Assembly (NCBI GenBank): GCA_016213845.1
Contig: JACQZN010000013.1
Span: 62,001 to 126,000, forward strand
From: Candidatus Wallbacteria bacterium
GTDB lineage: Bacteria > Muiribacteriota > UBA6191 > JACPRK01
Length of the DNA stretch: 64,000 nt
Direction: 5' to 3'
Position 1 is the first letter of the stretch. Every line of letters starts with the position of its first letter. Below the pieces are notes generated by a model, which did not search any database, had not been told where the DNA came from, and saw nothing but the letters and a program-made list of their open reading frames with translations. A program made the translations under genes and the position numbers. This document shows positions 1-8,728 of this stretch, piece after piece.

Positions 1-1819
1 CCTTGCTGACGACCTTACCGCTGGCGTCGTACACGACCTTGGCGGAGCCCTCCTTGCCCTCGAGCACGCGCGTCGTACGGATCTCTCCGCCCTGGACGCC
101 CCCAAGCTCCACTAGCGGCTCCAGCGCCAGTCGTGTCGGCGCCGCGGGGGCCACCGGACCGCCCGCGGCGGAGGCAACCGCCTGCGCCTCGGGGGCCGCC
201 GCAGCCGGCTGGCTCGCGCTCGACACAGCGGTCGAAGCCTTGGTCGCCGGCGCCGCGGACTGCGAGCTAGTGTCGTACACATCGGGTCTGGGGGCCTTGT
301 CCTGGAAGTCCAGGATGTAGGGAGTCAGCAGGAAGACCAGCTCCGAATCGGTTCGCTCGCGCTTCTTGTTGCGGAAAATCTTGTCGAGCAGCGGCACCTC
401 TCCCAGCAGCGGGATCGGCGTGTCGTCGCTGTTCAACACCTGGTTGATGAAGCCGCCAAGCACGACGGTCTCGCCATTGCGAATGCGTAGCTTCGTGGTC
501 GAATCCTGAGTGGTGCGATCGACTCCGAAACTCTTGATCTCGAGCACCTTCGTGACGCTGATCCGCATTTCCAGCGTGACCGAATCGTCGTTGTGAATCT
601 GCGGCGTGACGTTCACCTGGACGCCGATCGGCACTTCTTGCGTGTTGAACGTCGTCTGCTGCTGGCCCGGCGTCAGTCCCGTCCCGAGCGTGGTGGCGGT
701 GCTCTGGATCTGGATGTTTCGGATCTCGCCGATGTTGATCGTGGCCGGTGTGTTGTCGATGGCGCGCACCTTCGGGCTCTGCAGCGTCTTGGCTCCCGTC
801 TTGGAGATCAGGTAGTTGATCTGCGTGCGGGTCGGGAACACGGCCGGCGGCCCCTGGTTCTGCGCGGCGATGCGGTCGATGTCCTTGATGCGGTCGAACT
901 GGTTCACGGTGATGCTGTTGTTTGTGAACTTGAAGCCGAACTCGCGGTTGAAGCTCTCGCTCACCTGCAGGAACGACGTGTCGATCAGCACCTGCTTGGG
1001 CGCCACGTCGAACTTGTCCACCAAGTTCCGAACCAGCTTGAGGTCCTCCGGCGTGCCGTAGACCATCAGCGCTCGCGCGTCCTTGTTGTAGGAGATGCCG
1101 ATCGCCTTCATCCGCTCCACGATCTCCGAGCTGAGAGTCCGGTAGAGAAGCTGGAACTGCGTCACATCGATGTACGAGAGCTTCACGCTCTCGAGAATCT
1201 TTGCCGAGGGCACGTCCAGACGGCCAATGATGTGACCCAGCAGCCGCAGGTTCTCGTCGGTGTCGAAGGCGATGAGCGTGTTCGACTCCGAGCTGTAGGT
1301 CACGTTCTTCAGTCGATCCAGCACGCTCTTGTTGAGCTGCAGGTACTTCACGACCTCCTGGACGTTGGTGTATCTCAGCCGGAAGGAGCGACTCTTCTTC
1401 ACGCCGAAGTCGGCGGAGGCCGTCTGGCCGACGATGAAGATGGTCGTTTCGTTGAAGTGCACCGCCCGCAGCTTGTGGATCTGGAGGACCAGCTGGACGG
1501 CCTCTTCGATGCTCATCTCGCGCAGTACGGTGCCGACCTTGAGCTGCTTGAGCTTGGCCTCTTCCGGCATCACAAAGGTCACGTCCAGCAGCGATCCCAC
1601 CAGCTGGAAGAAGTCGTAAACGAACAGATCCGCAGCCGCCTCCGGGGTAGCGCCCTGCAGCTCGATCTTCTTCTTCGCCGCAATCGGCAGGGTCGGGAAG
1701 TCATTCAGGAAGAGCTCCGCGGCCTCGTCGGCATTGGCGTCGGACCCGGCGCCCATCGGAAGCGTGATTCCCAGAAGGCAGGCCAGCGCTACTAGCAGCA
1801 GCTCTCTCGGTTGTCTCAT
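1..1819 (-). CDS. Secretin (PilQ/GspD family), 3' end outside the window
   Basis: This is an outer-membrane secretin channel subunit for a type IV pilus or type II secretion system. The frame reads from an ATG at 1819 down to base 1 with no stop, giving 606 visible residues. A hydrophobic export signal lies near residues 6-24. Secretin N-domains follow at about 50-260, and the secretin core runs from about 270 (VAPKQVLIDTSFLQVSE) to 500. The hallmark core motifs are IRNGETVVLGGFI and VPLLGEVPLLDKIFRNK, followed by LVFLLTPYI. After the core there is an Ala/Pro/Ser-rich tail of more than 100 residues that continues past the window edge, whereas most secretins end soon after this point. A GGAGG lies about 13 nt before the start. 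The gene has no opposing real gene; open frames on the plus strand here are GC-rich shadows. PilQ versus GspD cannot be decided without the neighbouring genes to the left. Confidence 0.93.
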   Translation of the reverse strand, partial: MRQPRELLLVALACLLGITLPMGAGSDANADEAAELFLNDFPTLPIAAKKKIELQGATPEAAADLFVYDFFQLVGSLLDVTFVMPEEAKLKQLKVGTVLREMSIEEAVQLVLQIHKLRAVHFNETTIFIVGQTASADFGVKKSRSFRLRYTNVQEVVKYLQLNKSVLDRLKNVTYSSESNTLIAFDTDENLRLLGHIIGRLDVPSAKILESVKLSYIDVTQFQLLYRTLSSEIVERMKAIGISYNKDARALMVYGTPEDLKLVRNLVDKFDVAPKQVLIDTSFLQVSESFNREFGFKFTNNSITVNQFDRIKDIDRIAAQNQGPPAVFPTRTQINYLISKTGAKTLQSPKVRAIDNTPATINIGEIRNIQIQSTATTLGTGLTPGQQQTTFNTQEVPIGVQVNVTPQIHNDDSVTLEMRISVTKVLEIKSFGVDRTTQDSTTKLRIRNGETVVLGGFINQVLNSDDTPIPLLGEVPLLDKIFRNKKRERTDSELVFLLTPYILDFQDKAPRPDVYDTSSQSAAPATKASTAVSSASQPAAAAPEAQAVASAAGGPVAPAAPTRLALEPLVELGGVQGGEIRTTRVLEGKEGSAKVVYDASGKVVSK

Positions 1820-2010
1820 GAAGCCGTCCAGCTCCTCCGTCCGCTTCGTGAAGCGCTTCTCGTGCACAAGTCGAACAAGAACACGCATCGCCCTGTCGAC
1901 TCTGTATCTCGTATCGACAGGAGCGCGCGCTCCGTCCAGTGCGCGGTCCTCCGGACCCGCCCGTACAAGTAGCGGGCTGGGCCCCCTACCGCGCGGAGCT
2001 GCGCGCGGGC

Positions 2011-2808
2011 TCAGGGCAGCACGAGGCGCTGAACGAAGGCCAGGCTCTTCGCCTGGCCCTCGATCCCGACCAGGACGACTTTCCCCTTGTCCGCCGAGGC
2101 TACGGCTACCTTTCCGTCGGAGTGGTAGAGCCCGGGCTTCAGCTCCGCCTTTCCGGTGCTGCGATCCTTCGACCAGAAGAAGAGGACGTCTCCCGGAGCC
2201 AGCACCTTCCAGGCGTTCTCCCGGAACTTGCCACGCTCGACCAGCTCGTCTGCGGCCAGCCTCTTGCCAGCGGACCTCAGGCTCTCGGATCCATCGGGGA
2301 GCGACATCCGGATCGCCGAGTAGACGTGGAGCACGAGCCCGACCGGGTCCAGACCCTGGGCCGCAACGCGCCCCATCCTCCTGTACGGAATCCCCAAAGT
2401 CTCATCGATCGCCCGGCGCAGGCGCCACCGGCGCACGTCGCCGGCCGTCACCGAGGCTGCCCGCCCGCCCACTGCCGCGCCGCCCTTGGCCGTGAAGTAC
2501 GCGGTCGTCGGCGGCGTCGCCTGTGCGGCCCCACCGGCCGTCGTCCCGGTCAACCGAGGAATGTCGACCTTCAAGTCCCCCAGCCGGCTCATCTGGCTCG
2601 GCTGCGATGCCGCGCTGACCCCACCAGTCGCTCCGGTTCCCGAGGACGGTGACGGCGTCGTCGACACGGCCGCTCCGCCCGTGTTCTTGGACGTGTAGCT
2701 CGTCTGCGCCGCGAGCGGCGCGGTGACAGTTCCGACCGAGAGAAGAAGCGCAAGGAAGAGAGTGGTACCGATTCCTGTCGAGGGCCTTGTCCTCGAGCTC
2801 CCACCCAA
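2011..2808 (-). CDS. Secreted protein with a degenerate NlpC/P60-like domain
   Basis: This is an exported protein with a C-terminal NlpC/P60-like fold, a family of cell-wall cysteine peptidases. I chose a TTG start at 2808 because it gives a normal signal peptide (GTTLFLALLLSVGTVTAP, then LAAQ). The frame is open upstream to 2985, with an ATG at 2910, so the start is uncertain. A Ser/Thr/Gly/Pro-rich linker covers about residues 35-125, and the NlpC-like domain about 130-265. Landmarks are GIPYRRMG, GLDPVGLVLHVY, LAPGDVLFFW and GLYHSDGKVAVASA. In active enzymes the second landmark reads G-[FL]-D-C-S-G-L-V; here Cys-Ser is replaced by Pro-Val. The His normally preceding the GIY-like strand is also not evident. 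It is therefore probably a non-catalytic binding or structural version. It lies just downstream of the secreted TPR gene on the same strand. Confidence 0.7.
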   Translation of the reverse strand: MGGSSRTRPSTGIGTTLFLALLLSVGTVTAPLAAQTSYTSKNTGGAAVSTTPSPSSGTGATGGVSAASQPSQMSRLGDLKVDIPRLTGTTAGGAAQATPPTTAYFTAKGGAAVGGRAASVTAGDVRRWRLRRAIDETLGIPYRRMGRVAAQGLDPVGLVLHVYSAIRMSLPDGSESLRSAGKRLAADELVERGKFRENAWKVLAPGDVLFFWSKDRSTGKAELKPGLYHSDGKVAVASADKGKVVLVGIEGQAKSLAFVQRLVLP

Positions 2809-2987
2809 GGGCCATGGGCCCCTGGGAACCCCGTTGCAAACGGCTCTGGAGACGGTCGAAGGCCAGAGCCGAAACCGAGGGGCAGGAGGATTTTCGGAAG
2901 ATTCGCGCATGGATGAGGGCGAAGCTACGACACGCAATGGGTGCGATTCTCTAGCTCTGGGCCCCGGGGTACATGCCAAGTCCACTC

Positions 2988-4235
2988 TCAGAACAACGAG
3001 CCTCGCTCCAGAGATCGGTAGGCCGGTGTCTGGCGCAGAGCGGCCAGTTCGGGGTTGTCGAGAGCCCGGCGGACGGAGTAGCCGAGGTTGATGGCGTCGA
3101 TCATGTGGCGGACGGCGGAGTCGATCTTACCGACAGCGGCACAGGCTTCGGCAAGCCACATTCGGACCTGGGCGTCATGGCCGTCGGCAGCGAGGGCCAG
3201 CTCGTACCAGCGGATGGCGTCTCCCAGCTCGCCCGACTGGCGGTAGGCCTGGGCCAGGAGGAGCCAGACCGCGGGCGTCGCGGTCCCGGGAGTGACGAAG
3301 AACCGGCAAAGGAGCCCGACGGCGTCCGGGGCGGCAAGGTCTTGCTCCTTGCCGTGGCCCCTCGAGGCGCCGCAGGCCGGGACGGTTCCCAGGATTGCCT
3401 GGACGAGTCGGATGGTCTCTTGTCTCCAGATGGAGGACTGGGTGGCGTGGTTGTCCACATACCAGACGGCGATCTTGGCGGCGACTCGGAGGCGGCGTTC
3501 CGAGATGAGGTCGGAGTAGAGGCTCAGGAGCTTCTCGACGATGCCCTGGCGTCGGGTCTGGCTTACGGAGCCGGCGTAGAGCTTCGTGAAGAGGAAGAAG
3601 GCGCCGTCGGCGTCGCGCTCGGAGGCGCGGAGGTCGGCCAGGGCCAGGGCCCGGTTCTCTGCATCGCGCACAAGCGGGGAGAGGGCCTCGGAGAGCGCCG
3701 GCGAGGAAGCTCTGAGCCTGAGCTCGCGAATCCGCTCCAGGACAGTGCTTTCGCCGGGAGCCGCCCGACCGCCGGTGCGGTGGGCGTCGGCCGCGAGGTC
3801 GATCGCCTTCTGGGCCTCGGACTCTCCCCGGGCGTAGAGGTCGACGGCCCGAGCGGCGTCCGCGGCGGTCGCATGGCCCGCGGCAGCGTTCTCGATGGCG
3901 GTCAGTGCCTGGTCGTGCCACTGGGTCGCCAGCTTCTGCCAGTCGGCGGCGAGGTCGCCATAACGCTTGGCGGCGCCTGCGTGGTCGCCCAGTTCCAGCA
4001 GCGCCTGCGCGGCCTCGGCCTTGCCTGCCAGGCCGGCCTGTTGGCGGGCATCCTCGAAGACCAGGTTGATGGAGCCGCCGGGCCTGGCCGCCGGAGGCCG
4101 TGGCGCAGGCGCCTCCACGGCGGGCGTCGCGCTGGTCGGTGGAGTGGGGGGAGCTTGGGCCAGCAGGCAGGGCGCCAGCACTGCGCTTGCGAAGAACGGC
4201 GTCAGACTCCGGCAGAGCCTTCGGATCGGCATCAT
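2988..4235 (-). CDS. Secreted tetratricopeptide-repeat protein
   Basis: This is an exported, probably periplasmic, helical-repeat protein of about 415 residues. I prefer the ATG at 4235 (MMPIRRLCRSLTPFFASAVL), which begins directly with a signal peptide ending near LLAQA; an in-frame ATG lies further up at 4274. A Pro/Ala-rich linker follows (about residues 30-55), then long helical segments. Recognisable TPR units lie in the C-terminal third (AVWLLLAQAYRQSGELGDAI and AQVRMWLAEACAAVGKIDSA). The end, ALDNPELAALRQTPAYRSL, is typical of the last helix in TPR proteins. A GGAG lies about 9 nt upstream of the chosen start. It sits 24 bases downstream of the citrate synthase stop and may be cotranscribed with it. 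No enzymatic motif is visible; scaffolding or protein-protein interaction is the likely role. Confidence 0.8.
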   Translation of the reverse strand: MMPIRRLCRSLTPFFASAVLAPCLLAQAPPTPPTSATPAVEAPAPRPPAARPGGSINLVFEDARQQAGLAGKAEAAQALLELGDHAGAAKRYGDLAADWQKLATQWHDQALTAIENAAAGHATAADAARAVDLYARGESEAQKAIDLAADAHRTGGRAAPGESTVLERIRELRLRASSPALSEALSPLVRDAENRALALADLRASERDADGAFFLFTKLYAGSVSQTRRQGIVEKLLSLYSDLISERRLRVAAKIAVWYVDNHATQSSIWRQETIRLVQAILGTVPACGASRGHGKEQDLAAPDAVGLLCRFFVTPGTATPAVWLLLAQAYRQSGELGDAIRWYELALAADGHDAQVRMWLAEACAAVGKIDSAVRHMIDAINLGYSVRRALDNPELAALRQTPAYRSLERGSLF

Positions 4236-4298
4236 CTCGCCGGACTCCATAATCCGCCGTCGGGCCGATGCCAACCGACGGCCCCGGGTCGCGGTCCG

Positions 4299-5594
4299 CT
4301 ACTTCTTGCGCTCTGTTATGGGGACGTAGTCGAGCTTTCGCTGGCCCGTGTAGACCTGGCGGGGGCGGGCGATCTTCTGCTCGGAGTCCTGGATCATCTC
4401 GAGCCACTGGGCCAGCCAGCCGGAGGTGCGGGGGATGGCGAAGAGCACGGGGAACATGGCGACGGGGAAGCCCATCGCCTCGTAGATGAGGCCGGAGTAG
4501 AAGTCTACGTTCGGATAGAGCTTGCGGCTGACGAAGTATTCGTCCTGCAGGGCGATGCGCTCGAGCTCGACGGCGATTTCGAGGAGCGGGTTCTTTCCTG
4601 TGACCTCGAAGACCTCGTCGGCCATTTTCTTGATGAACTTGGCGCGTGGATCGTAGTTCTTGTAGACGCGGTGGCCGAAACCCATGAGGCGGCTGCCCTT
4701 GCCGGACTTGACCTCCTGGATGAAGGCGGGGACGTGGTCCTTGGAACCGATCTCCTTGAGCATCCGCAGAACGGCCTCGTTGGCGCCGCCGTGCAGGGGT
4801 CCGTAGAGCGCCGCGGTTGCGGCGGCGACGGCGCTGTAGGGATCGACCTGACTGGAGCCGACGCTGCGCATGGCGTTGGCGCTGCAGTTCTGCTCGTGGT
4901 CGGCGTGAAGGATGAAGAGTACGTCCAGGGCCCGCTCCAGGACGGGATTGGGCTTGTAGGGGCGCTCGGTCATCCGGAACAGCATGTTCATGAAGTTCCC
5001 GGAGTAGGAGAGCGAGTTGTCCGGATAGACGTAGCGCTGGCCCAGGCTGTGGCGATAGGCGAAGGCCGCCATCGTGATCATCTTGGCGATGAGCCGCACG
5101 ATGTCGAGGTGACGCGTCTCGGGGTCGTGAACTTCCTTGGCGTCGGGGTAGAACGTGGAGAGGGCCGCCACCGTGCTGATGAGCATGCCCATCGGGTGGG
5201 CGTCGTGGTGAAAGCCGTCCATGAACTTCTTGACGTTCTCGTGGAGCAACGTGTGGTTGTTGATCTCGAAGGTCCACTGCTCCAGCTCGGCCTTGGTGGG
5301 CAGCTCGCCGTTGACGACCAGGTAGGCGACTTCCAGGTAGTTGCTGCGCTCGGCCAGCTGCTCGATCGGGTAGCCCCGGTACTCGAGGATGCCGCGATCG
5401 CCGTCGATGAACGTGATCTTGCTCTGGCAGGAAGCCGTATTGGTGAAGGCCGGGTCGTAGGTCATCAACCCGAAGTCCTCCGCGTCGGTCCTGATCTGGC
5501 GCAGATCCATCGCCTTGATGGTGCCGTTCTTGATCGCGACCTCGTAGGTCTTGCCGGTGCGGTTGTCCGTGATCGACAGCGTCTCTTTGCCCAT
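4299..5594 (-). CDS. gltA: Citrate synthase
   Basis: This enzyme condenses acetyl-CoA with oxaloacetate to citrate at entry to the TCA cycle, in the cytoplasm. The protein is 431 residues, the normal length for bacterial GltA. It starts MGKETLSITDNRTGKTYEVA and shows the small N-terminal domain of the larger, hexameric-type bacterial enzymes. The catalytic set is present: the His in GPLHGGANEAVLRML, the His in MGFGHRVYKNYDPRAK, and the Asp in YPNVDFYSGLIYEAMGFP. The substrate-binding segment NCSANAMRSVGSSQVDPYS is also present. An AGAGGG lies about 9 nt before the ATG. It is transcribed divergently from the uridine-kinase-family gene across a 229-bp spacer that contains no other gene. Nothing unusual is seen in the coding sequence. 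Confidence 0.98.
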   Translation of the reverse strand: MGKETLSITDNRTGKTYEVAIKNGTIKAMDLRQIRTDAEDFGLMTYDPAFTNTASCQSKITFIDGDRGILEYRGYPIEQLAERSNYLEVAYLVVNGELPTKAELEQWTFEINNHTLLHENVKKFMDGFHHDAHPMGMLISTVAALSTFYPDAKEVHDPETRHLDIVRLIAKMITMAAFAYRHSLGQRYVYPDNSLSYSGNFMNMLFRMTERPYKPNPVLERALDVLFILHADHEQNCSANAMRSVGSSQVDPYSAVAAATAALYGPLHGGANEAVLRMLKEIGSKDHVPAFIQEVKSGKGSRLMGFGHRVYKNYDPRAKFIKKMADEVFEVTGKNPLLEIAVELERIALQDEYFVSRKLYPNVDFYSGLIYEAMGFPVAMFPVLFAIPRTSGWLAQWLEMIQDSEQKIARPRQVYTGQRKLDYVPITERKK

Positions 5595-5810
5595 TGCTCG
5601 ATCCCTCTCGCGTCCGTCCGGAGGCTTCCTGCCTCCTTCCCCGGGCCGTCATGCCGGGGAGGCCGCCGACAGGTTAGCACGCGCGCCCGCGGGTGGGAAG
5701 CCCATAACGCACTGCGGCACGACGACTCCGGTGCTCACGGTCACGGTCTGCAGACTGGGGGCCGGAGAGTGCCGCACCGGGTCCGGCATCCGCCGTTGCG
5801 GCCAGCGATC

Positions 5811-5816
5811 TATACT
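5811..5816 (+). promoter_or_regulatory. Candidate -10 box of a leaderless transcript
   Basis: TATACT ends 7 nt before the ATG at 5824, and there is no Shine-Dalgarno sequence between them. A transcript initiated from this box would start at or within a base or two of the start codon. No convincing -35 element is seen 17 bp upstream. The same arrangement occurs before three other genes in this window. Confidence 0.4.
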
Positions 5817-5823
5817 GGCCTCG

Positions 5824-7257
5824 ATGAAGCTCAAGACCGACAATCGCATCCTCCTGATCGACGACAAGGTGGGCAACCGGGTCCCCTTCCGGATGGAGAA
5901 GATCCAGAACGCCATCCTGAAAGCCGGCCGCAAGGTTGGCGGGTTCCAGGCCGACGTCCACGACGGCATCAACGCGTGGCTCTTCCTCGGCAAATCCGAC
6001 GAGGACATCGCCGAGTTCCTCACGCACGACGTGATGGGCCGTCTCAACGCCAACCCCCAGTACCTCACCCCCAACACCCCGGCTCCGCTGGACGAGATCC
6101 ACCGCATGGTCATCGTCACGCTGCGGTTCTGGGGGCTGCGAGGTGTTGCCGACGAATACCAGTTCTACTCGAGCGGCCGACTCTGGGTGCGCCGCGGCGC
6201 GATGCGCGAGAGCGACTTCTCTCAGGTGCCGTACCCCGAGCAGCTCGTCGAAGAAGCTGCCGCCTGGAATCGGCGGATGCGCACGGACACGGTTGCAGGC
6301 ATCAACGAATGGGTAGCCACGGGCAAGCTCCCCGAGCTGATCGGGGCCTCCATCGACGAGTACGGACGCCAGCTCCACGACGCCGCCGACAAGTTCCTCT
6401 CGCGCAAGGGCATTCGCATCTTCATGGTGACGGGGCCGTCCAGCTCGGGGAAGACGACCACCACGCACAAGATCACGCAGCTCATACAGGAACGCACGGG
6501 CCAGAAGTTCGCCGTGTTCAGCGCCGACAACTACTTCTACAGCGTCGATCAGCACCCGACGGACCAGTCGGGCGACCGTGACTACGAGCGTGCGCGGGCC
6601 TACGAGATCCCGTTGATGCGAAACCACATCTACGACCTGCTCGAGGGCAAGGTCGTCGACACGCCGATCTTCGACTTCAAGAGCGGCCGCCGGTCGGGCA
6701 CCGAGCCGATGCAGCTGACGAGCGATCAGGTGCTCATCATCGACTGCCTGCACGGCCTCTTCCCCTACATCACCGCCGGCATCCCCGACGAGAAGAAGTT
6801 CAAGGTCTTCCTTTTCAACGCCAACCGCGTGCTGGAGGACGACGGCAGCTCGGGCCGCGCCATCCCGTTCACGCTGGTCAACATGTTCCGCCGGATGCTG
6901 CGCGACACGAAGCACCGCAACAAGGACATCCGCTCCATCCTGGGCCACTGGCACTACGTGCGCGACGGCGAGCTGACCGACATGCTCCCCTTCCTCCGCA
7001 CCGCCAACGCTTTCGTCAACGGCGGCCTCGCCTTCGACCTCCCCATCCTGCAGCACTACCTGGCCGGCCAGTTTCCAAGGGCCGATCAGCTCCCAGAAGG
7101 GATGAGCCTCGACGCATGCCTGAGGTGCGCGGAAGGCAATCGCGTCCTGGACTCGATCACTCCACTGACGTCAGACCCAGAGTCGCTGATTCCCGGCGAC
7201 TGCCACGTGAGGGAGTTCATCGGAGGCCTGATGCTGGCGATTCCGCATCAGACGTGA
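5824..7257 (+). CDS. Uridine kinase-family protein with N-terminal ATP-cone-like domain
   Basis: This is a P-loop nucleoside or phosphoribulokinase-family kinase of 477 residues, more than twice the length of ordinary uridine kinase. I chose the ATG at 5824 because the conserved sequence begins there and a TATACT box ends 7 nt before it; the frame is open further upstream. Residues about 7-110 look like an ATP-cone, the allosteric nucleotide sensor of ribonucleotide reductases (GNRVPFRMEKIQNAILKAGR, ending PLDEIHRMVIVTL). The kinase domain starts near residue 200 with Walker A GPSSSGKTTT and continues with the base/sugar-binding segment FSADNYFYSVDQHPTD. VLIIDCLHGLFPYI is the second conserved strand. 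The C-terminal part (RRMLRDTKHRN, about residue 358) is typical of the larger uridine-kinase-like subfamily. The stop codon TGA is the first unit of a TGAGG-type repeat array. Confidence 0.88.
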   Translation: MKLKTDNRILLIDDKVGNRVPFRMEKIQNAILKAGRKVGGFQADVHDGINAWLFLGKSDEDIAEFLTHDVMGRLNANPQYLTPNTPAPLDEIHRMVIVTLRFWGLRGVADEYQFYSSGRLWVRRGAMRESDFSQVPYPEQLVEEAAAWNRRMRTDTVAGINEWVATGKLPELIGASIDEYGRQLHDAADKFLSRKGIRIFMVTGPSSSGKTTTTHKITQLIQERTGQKFAVFSADNYFYSVDQHPTDQSGDRDYERARAYEIPLMRNHIYDLLEGKVVDTPIFDFKSGRRSGTEPMQLTSDQVLIIDCLHGLFPYITAGIPDEKKFKVFLFNANRVLEDDGSSGRAIPFTLVNMFRRMLRDTKHRNKDIRSILGHWHYVRDGELTDMLPFLRTANAFVNGGLAFDLPILQHYLAGQFPRADQLPEGMSLDACLRCAEGNRVLDSITPLTSDPESLIPGDCHVREFIGGLMLAIPHQT

Positions 7258-7431
7258 GGGGTGAGGCTTGAGGCTTGACGCTTGAGAAGTGAGGCTTGAG
7301 GTGTGAGGGTCAGGCTTCAGGGATCAGGCTTCAGGGGTCAGGGGTCAGGCGAGTGTCTGCGCTAGGGGCAGGAGGGTCAACCATGCGCCGGCTCTACTGA
7401 CTACTGGCTACTGACTACTGACTACTCCCTC
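7255..7431. repeat. Degenerate short-unit array between convergent genes
   Basis: The spacer between two convergent genes is almost wholly made of degenerate short units. From 7255 to about 7355 the plus strand reads as variations of TGAGGCTTGAGG and TCAGGCTTCAGGG. From 7393 to 7431 it reads as CTACTGACTACT units. The left array starts at the TGA stop of the kinase gene. The right array supplies the last residues and the TAG stop of the minus-strand phosphodiesterase gene. The unit order is irregular and there are no spacers, so it is not a CRISPR array. Confidence 0.85.
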
Positions 7432-8728
7432 CCACTTCCAGCTCGTCCAGGCCGGCAACCACGGTCGGCACCAGGAGCTCCTCGGCGGTGAGGCTTCCGT
7501 GGTTGCTGACGAGCTGATCCAGGTTGCGCGCTGAGGCCTGCTGGCGATCGAGGCCGACCTCCAGATCGAGATAGGCGCCGGCCTGCAACACCACGACGCG
7601 GGCGCCCAGCTCGTCCTCGAGAAAGCCGAGTGGCTCGTCCGGCTCGCGGCCGGCCAGCTCGCTGGCTTCCGCCGACGAAAGCACCACGCCCAGCCCCTCG
7701 ACATCGCGCGCCAACGTGTCGGCCAGCTCGGCAGGAGGATCGCCCTGGCCGTAGAGGTGCATCACCCTTCCGGAGTGTCCGAAGCCATGGGGCCGGCCGG
7801 CAATGGGGGGCTCGCTCCAGTGACCGTAGAGCCGCTGCCGATCGAACGGAAGCCTCCAGGCCTTCGCAGGCTCGAACAGGCACTGCCCATGATCCGAGGC
7901 CAGCGCGAAGAGCGTCTCACCTCTCGCCTTGTCCGACATGCCGCTGACCATCCACTCGAGCGCGCGCTCCAGCTCTGAAAGCTGAAACGCAAACTCGGGG
8001 GAGCGCTTCCCGAACACATGGCTGGCCCCGTCGATGGCACTGGTGTAGAAGCTCACGACGGCCCGATCTTCGCGTTCCAGCAGCCGCCGCACCTTGGAGA
8101 GCCCCTCGATCATGCTGTAGTAGCCCACCCGTTGCACGTTCGAGGGATAAATGAAACTGGAGAGACCCGAGCCGAGGAGCTCGCGGGCCGTGACGTGAAA
8201 ACAGGGCACGGCCCCGACCGTACGACTCGAAAGCAGGGACTGGGTCCTGGTCCAGCTCGTCACGTCGACCCCGCAGTCGGGCAGAGGCACGCTCTGCCCG
8301 TCGAGCTTCAACGTGAGCATATCGACGATTCCCCGGGCCTGGCGACTCCAGACCTTGTGGCCGAGAATGCCGTGGCGGGCCGGGGGAACGCCGTGGAGAA
8401 TCGAGCTGATGGCCGAGCTGGTGATGCTTGGAAAGACCGACGTCACCCATCCACCGCGCTCGGAAACCCATCTGGTGAGGAGGCCGTCCCGCTCCAGCAG
8501 ATCGTCGAAACCCAGGGAATCGATCAGACAGAAGAAGAGCTTCTTGTAGGTTCGATCGGTCGCGAGGGAATCGGGCAGCCGGCTCGCGAGGGGCCCCGGA
8601 TCGAGCCCGATACGCTCGAAGGCCGTGGGGAGGATGCCGGCGATGGAGCGATCGCCCCGCGGCCGGAAGAGCCCGGGCCCGGGGCCGGGAGAAAGACCAG
8701 AGACAGCGTCGGACCAGGAGAGGGACAT
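7415..8728 (-). CDS. Type I phosphodiesterase/nucleotide pyrophosphatase-family protein
   Basis: This is a metal-dependent phosphodiesterase of the alkaline phosphatase superfamily, 437 residues, with no signal peptide, so it is probably cytoplasmic. Characteristic segments are FFCLIDSLGFDDLL (first metal-binding Asp), then FPSITSSAISSILHGVPP with ARHGILGH, which is the conserved nucleophile region of the NPP group. Later segments are AIDGASHVFG (Asp and His ligands) and LASDHGQ (the Asp-His pair). The substrate is not predictable from sequence; family members act on nucleotides, phospholipids or phosphonates. The final residues (VGGSSQ) and the TAG stop are encoded by the first units of a TAGTCAG repeat array. 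The start ATG lies directly next to another array, so both ends of this gene abut repeats. Confidence 0.85.
   Translation of the reverse strand: MSLSWSDAVSGLSPGPGPGLFRPRGDRSIAGILPTAFERIGLDPGPLASRLPDSLATDRTYKKLFFCLIDSLGFDDLLERDGLLTRWVSERGGWVTSVFPSITSSAISSILHGVPPARHGILGHKVWSRQARGIVDMLTLKLDGQSVPLPDCGVDVTSWTRTQSLLSSRTVGAVPCFHVTARELLGSGLSSFIYPSNVQRVGYYSMIEGLSKVRRLLEREDRAVVSFYTSAIDGASHVFGKRSPEFAFQLSELERALEWMVSGMSDKARGETLFALASDHGQCLFEPAKAWRLPFDRQRLYGHWSEPPIAGRPHGFGHSGRVMHLYGQGDPPAELADTLARDVEGLGVVLSSAEASELAGREPDEPLGFLEDELGARVVVLQAGAYLDLEVGLDRQQASARNLDQLVSNHGSLTAEELLVPTVVAGLDELEVGGSSQ

Noticed and set aside
2973..6581. A 1202-codon open frame on the plus strand
   Set aside because: It runs antisense to the TPR gene and citrate synthase and through the start of the kinase gene. 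The opposite strand has clear family matches; GC-rich codon bias creates such shadows.
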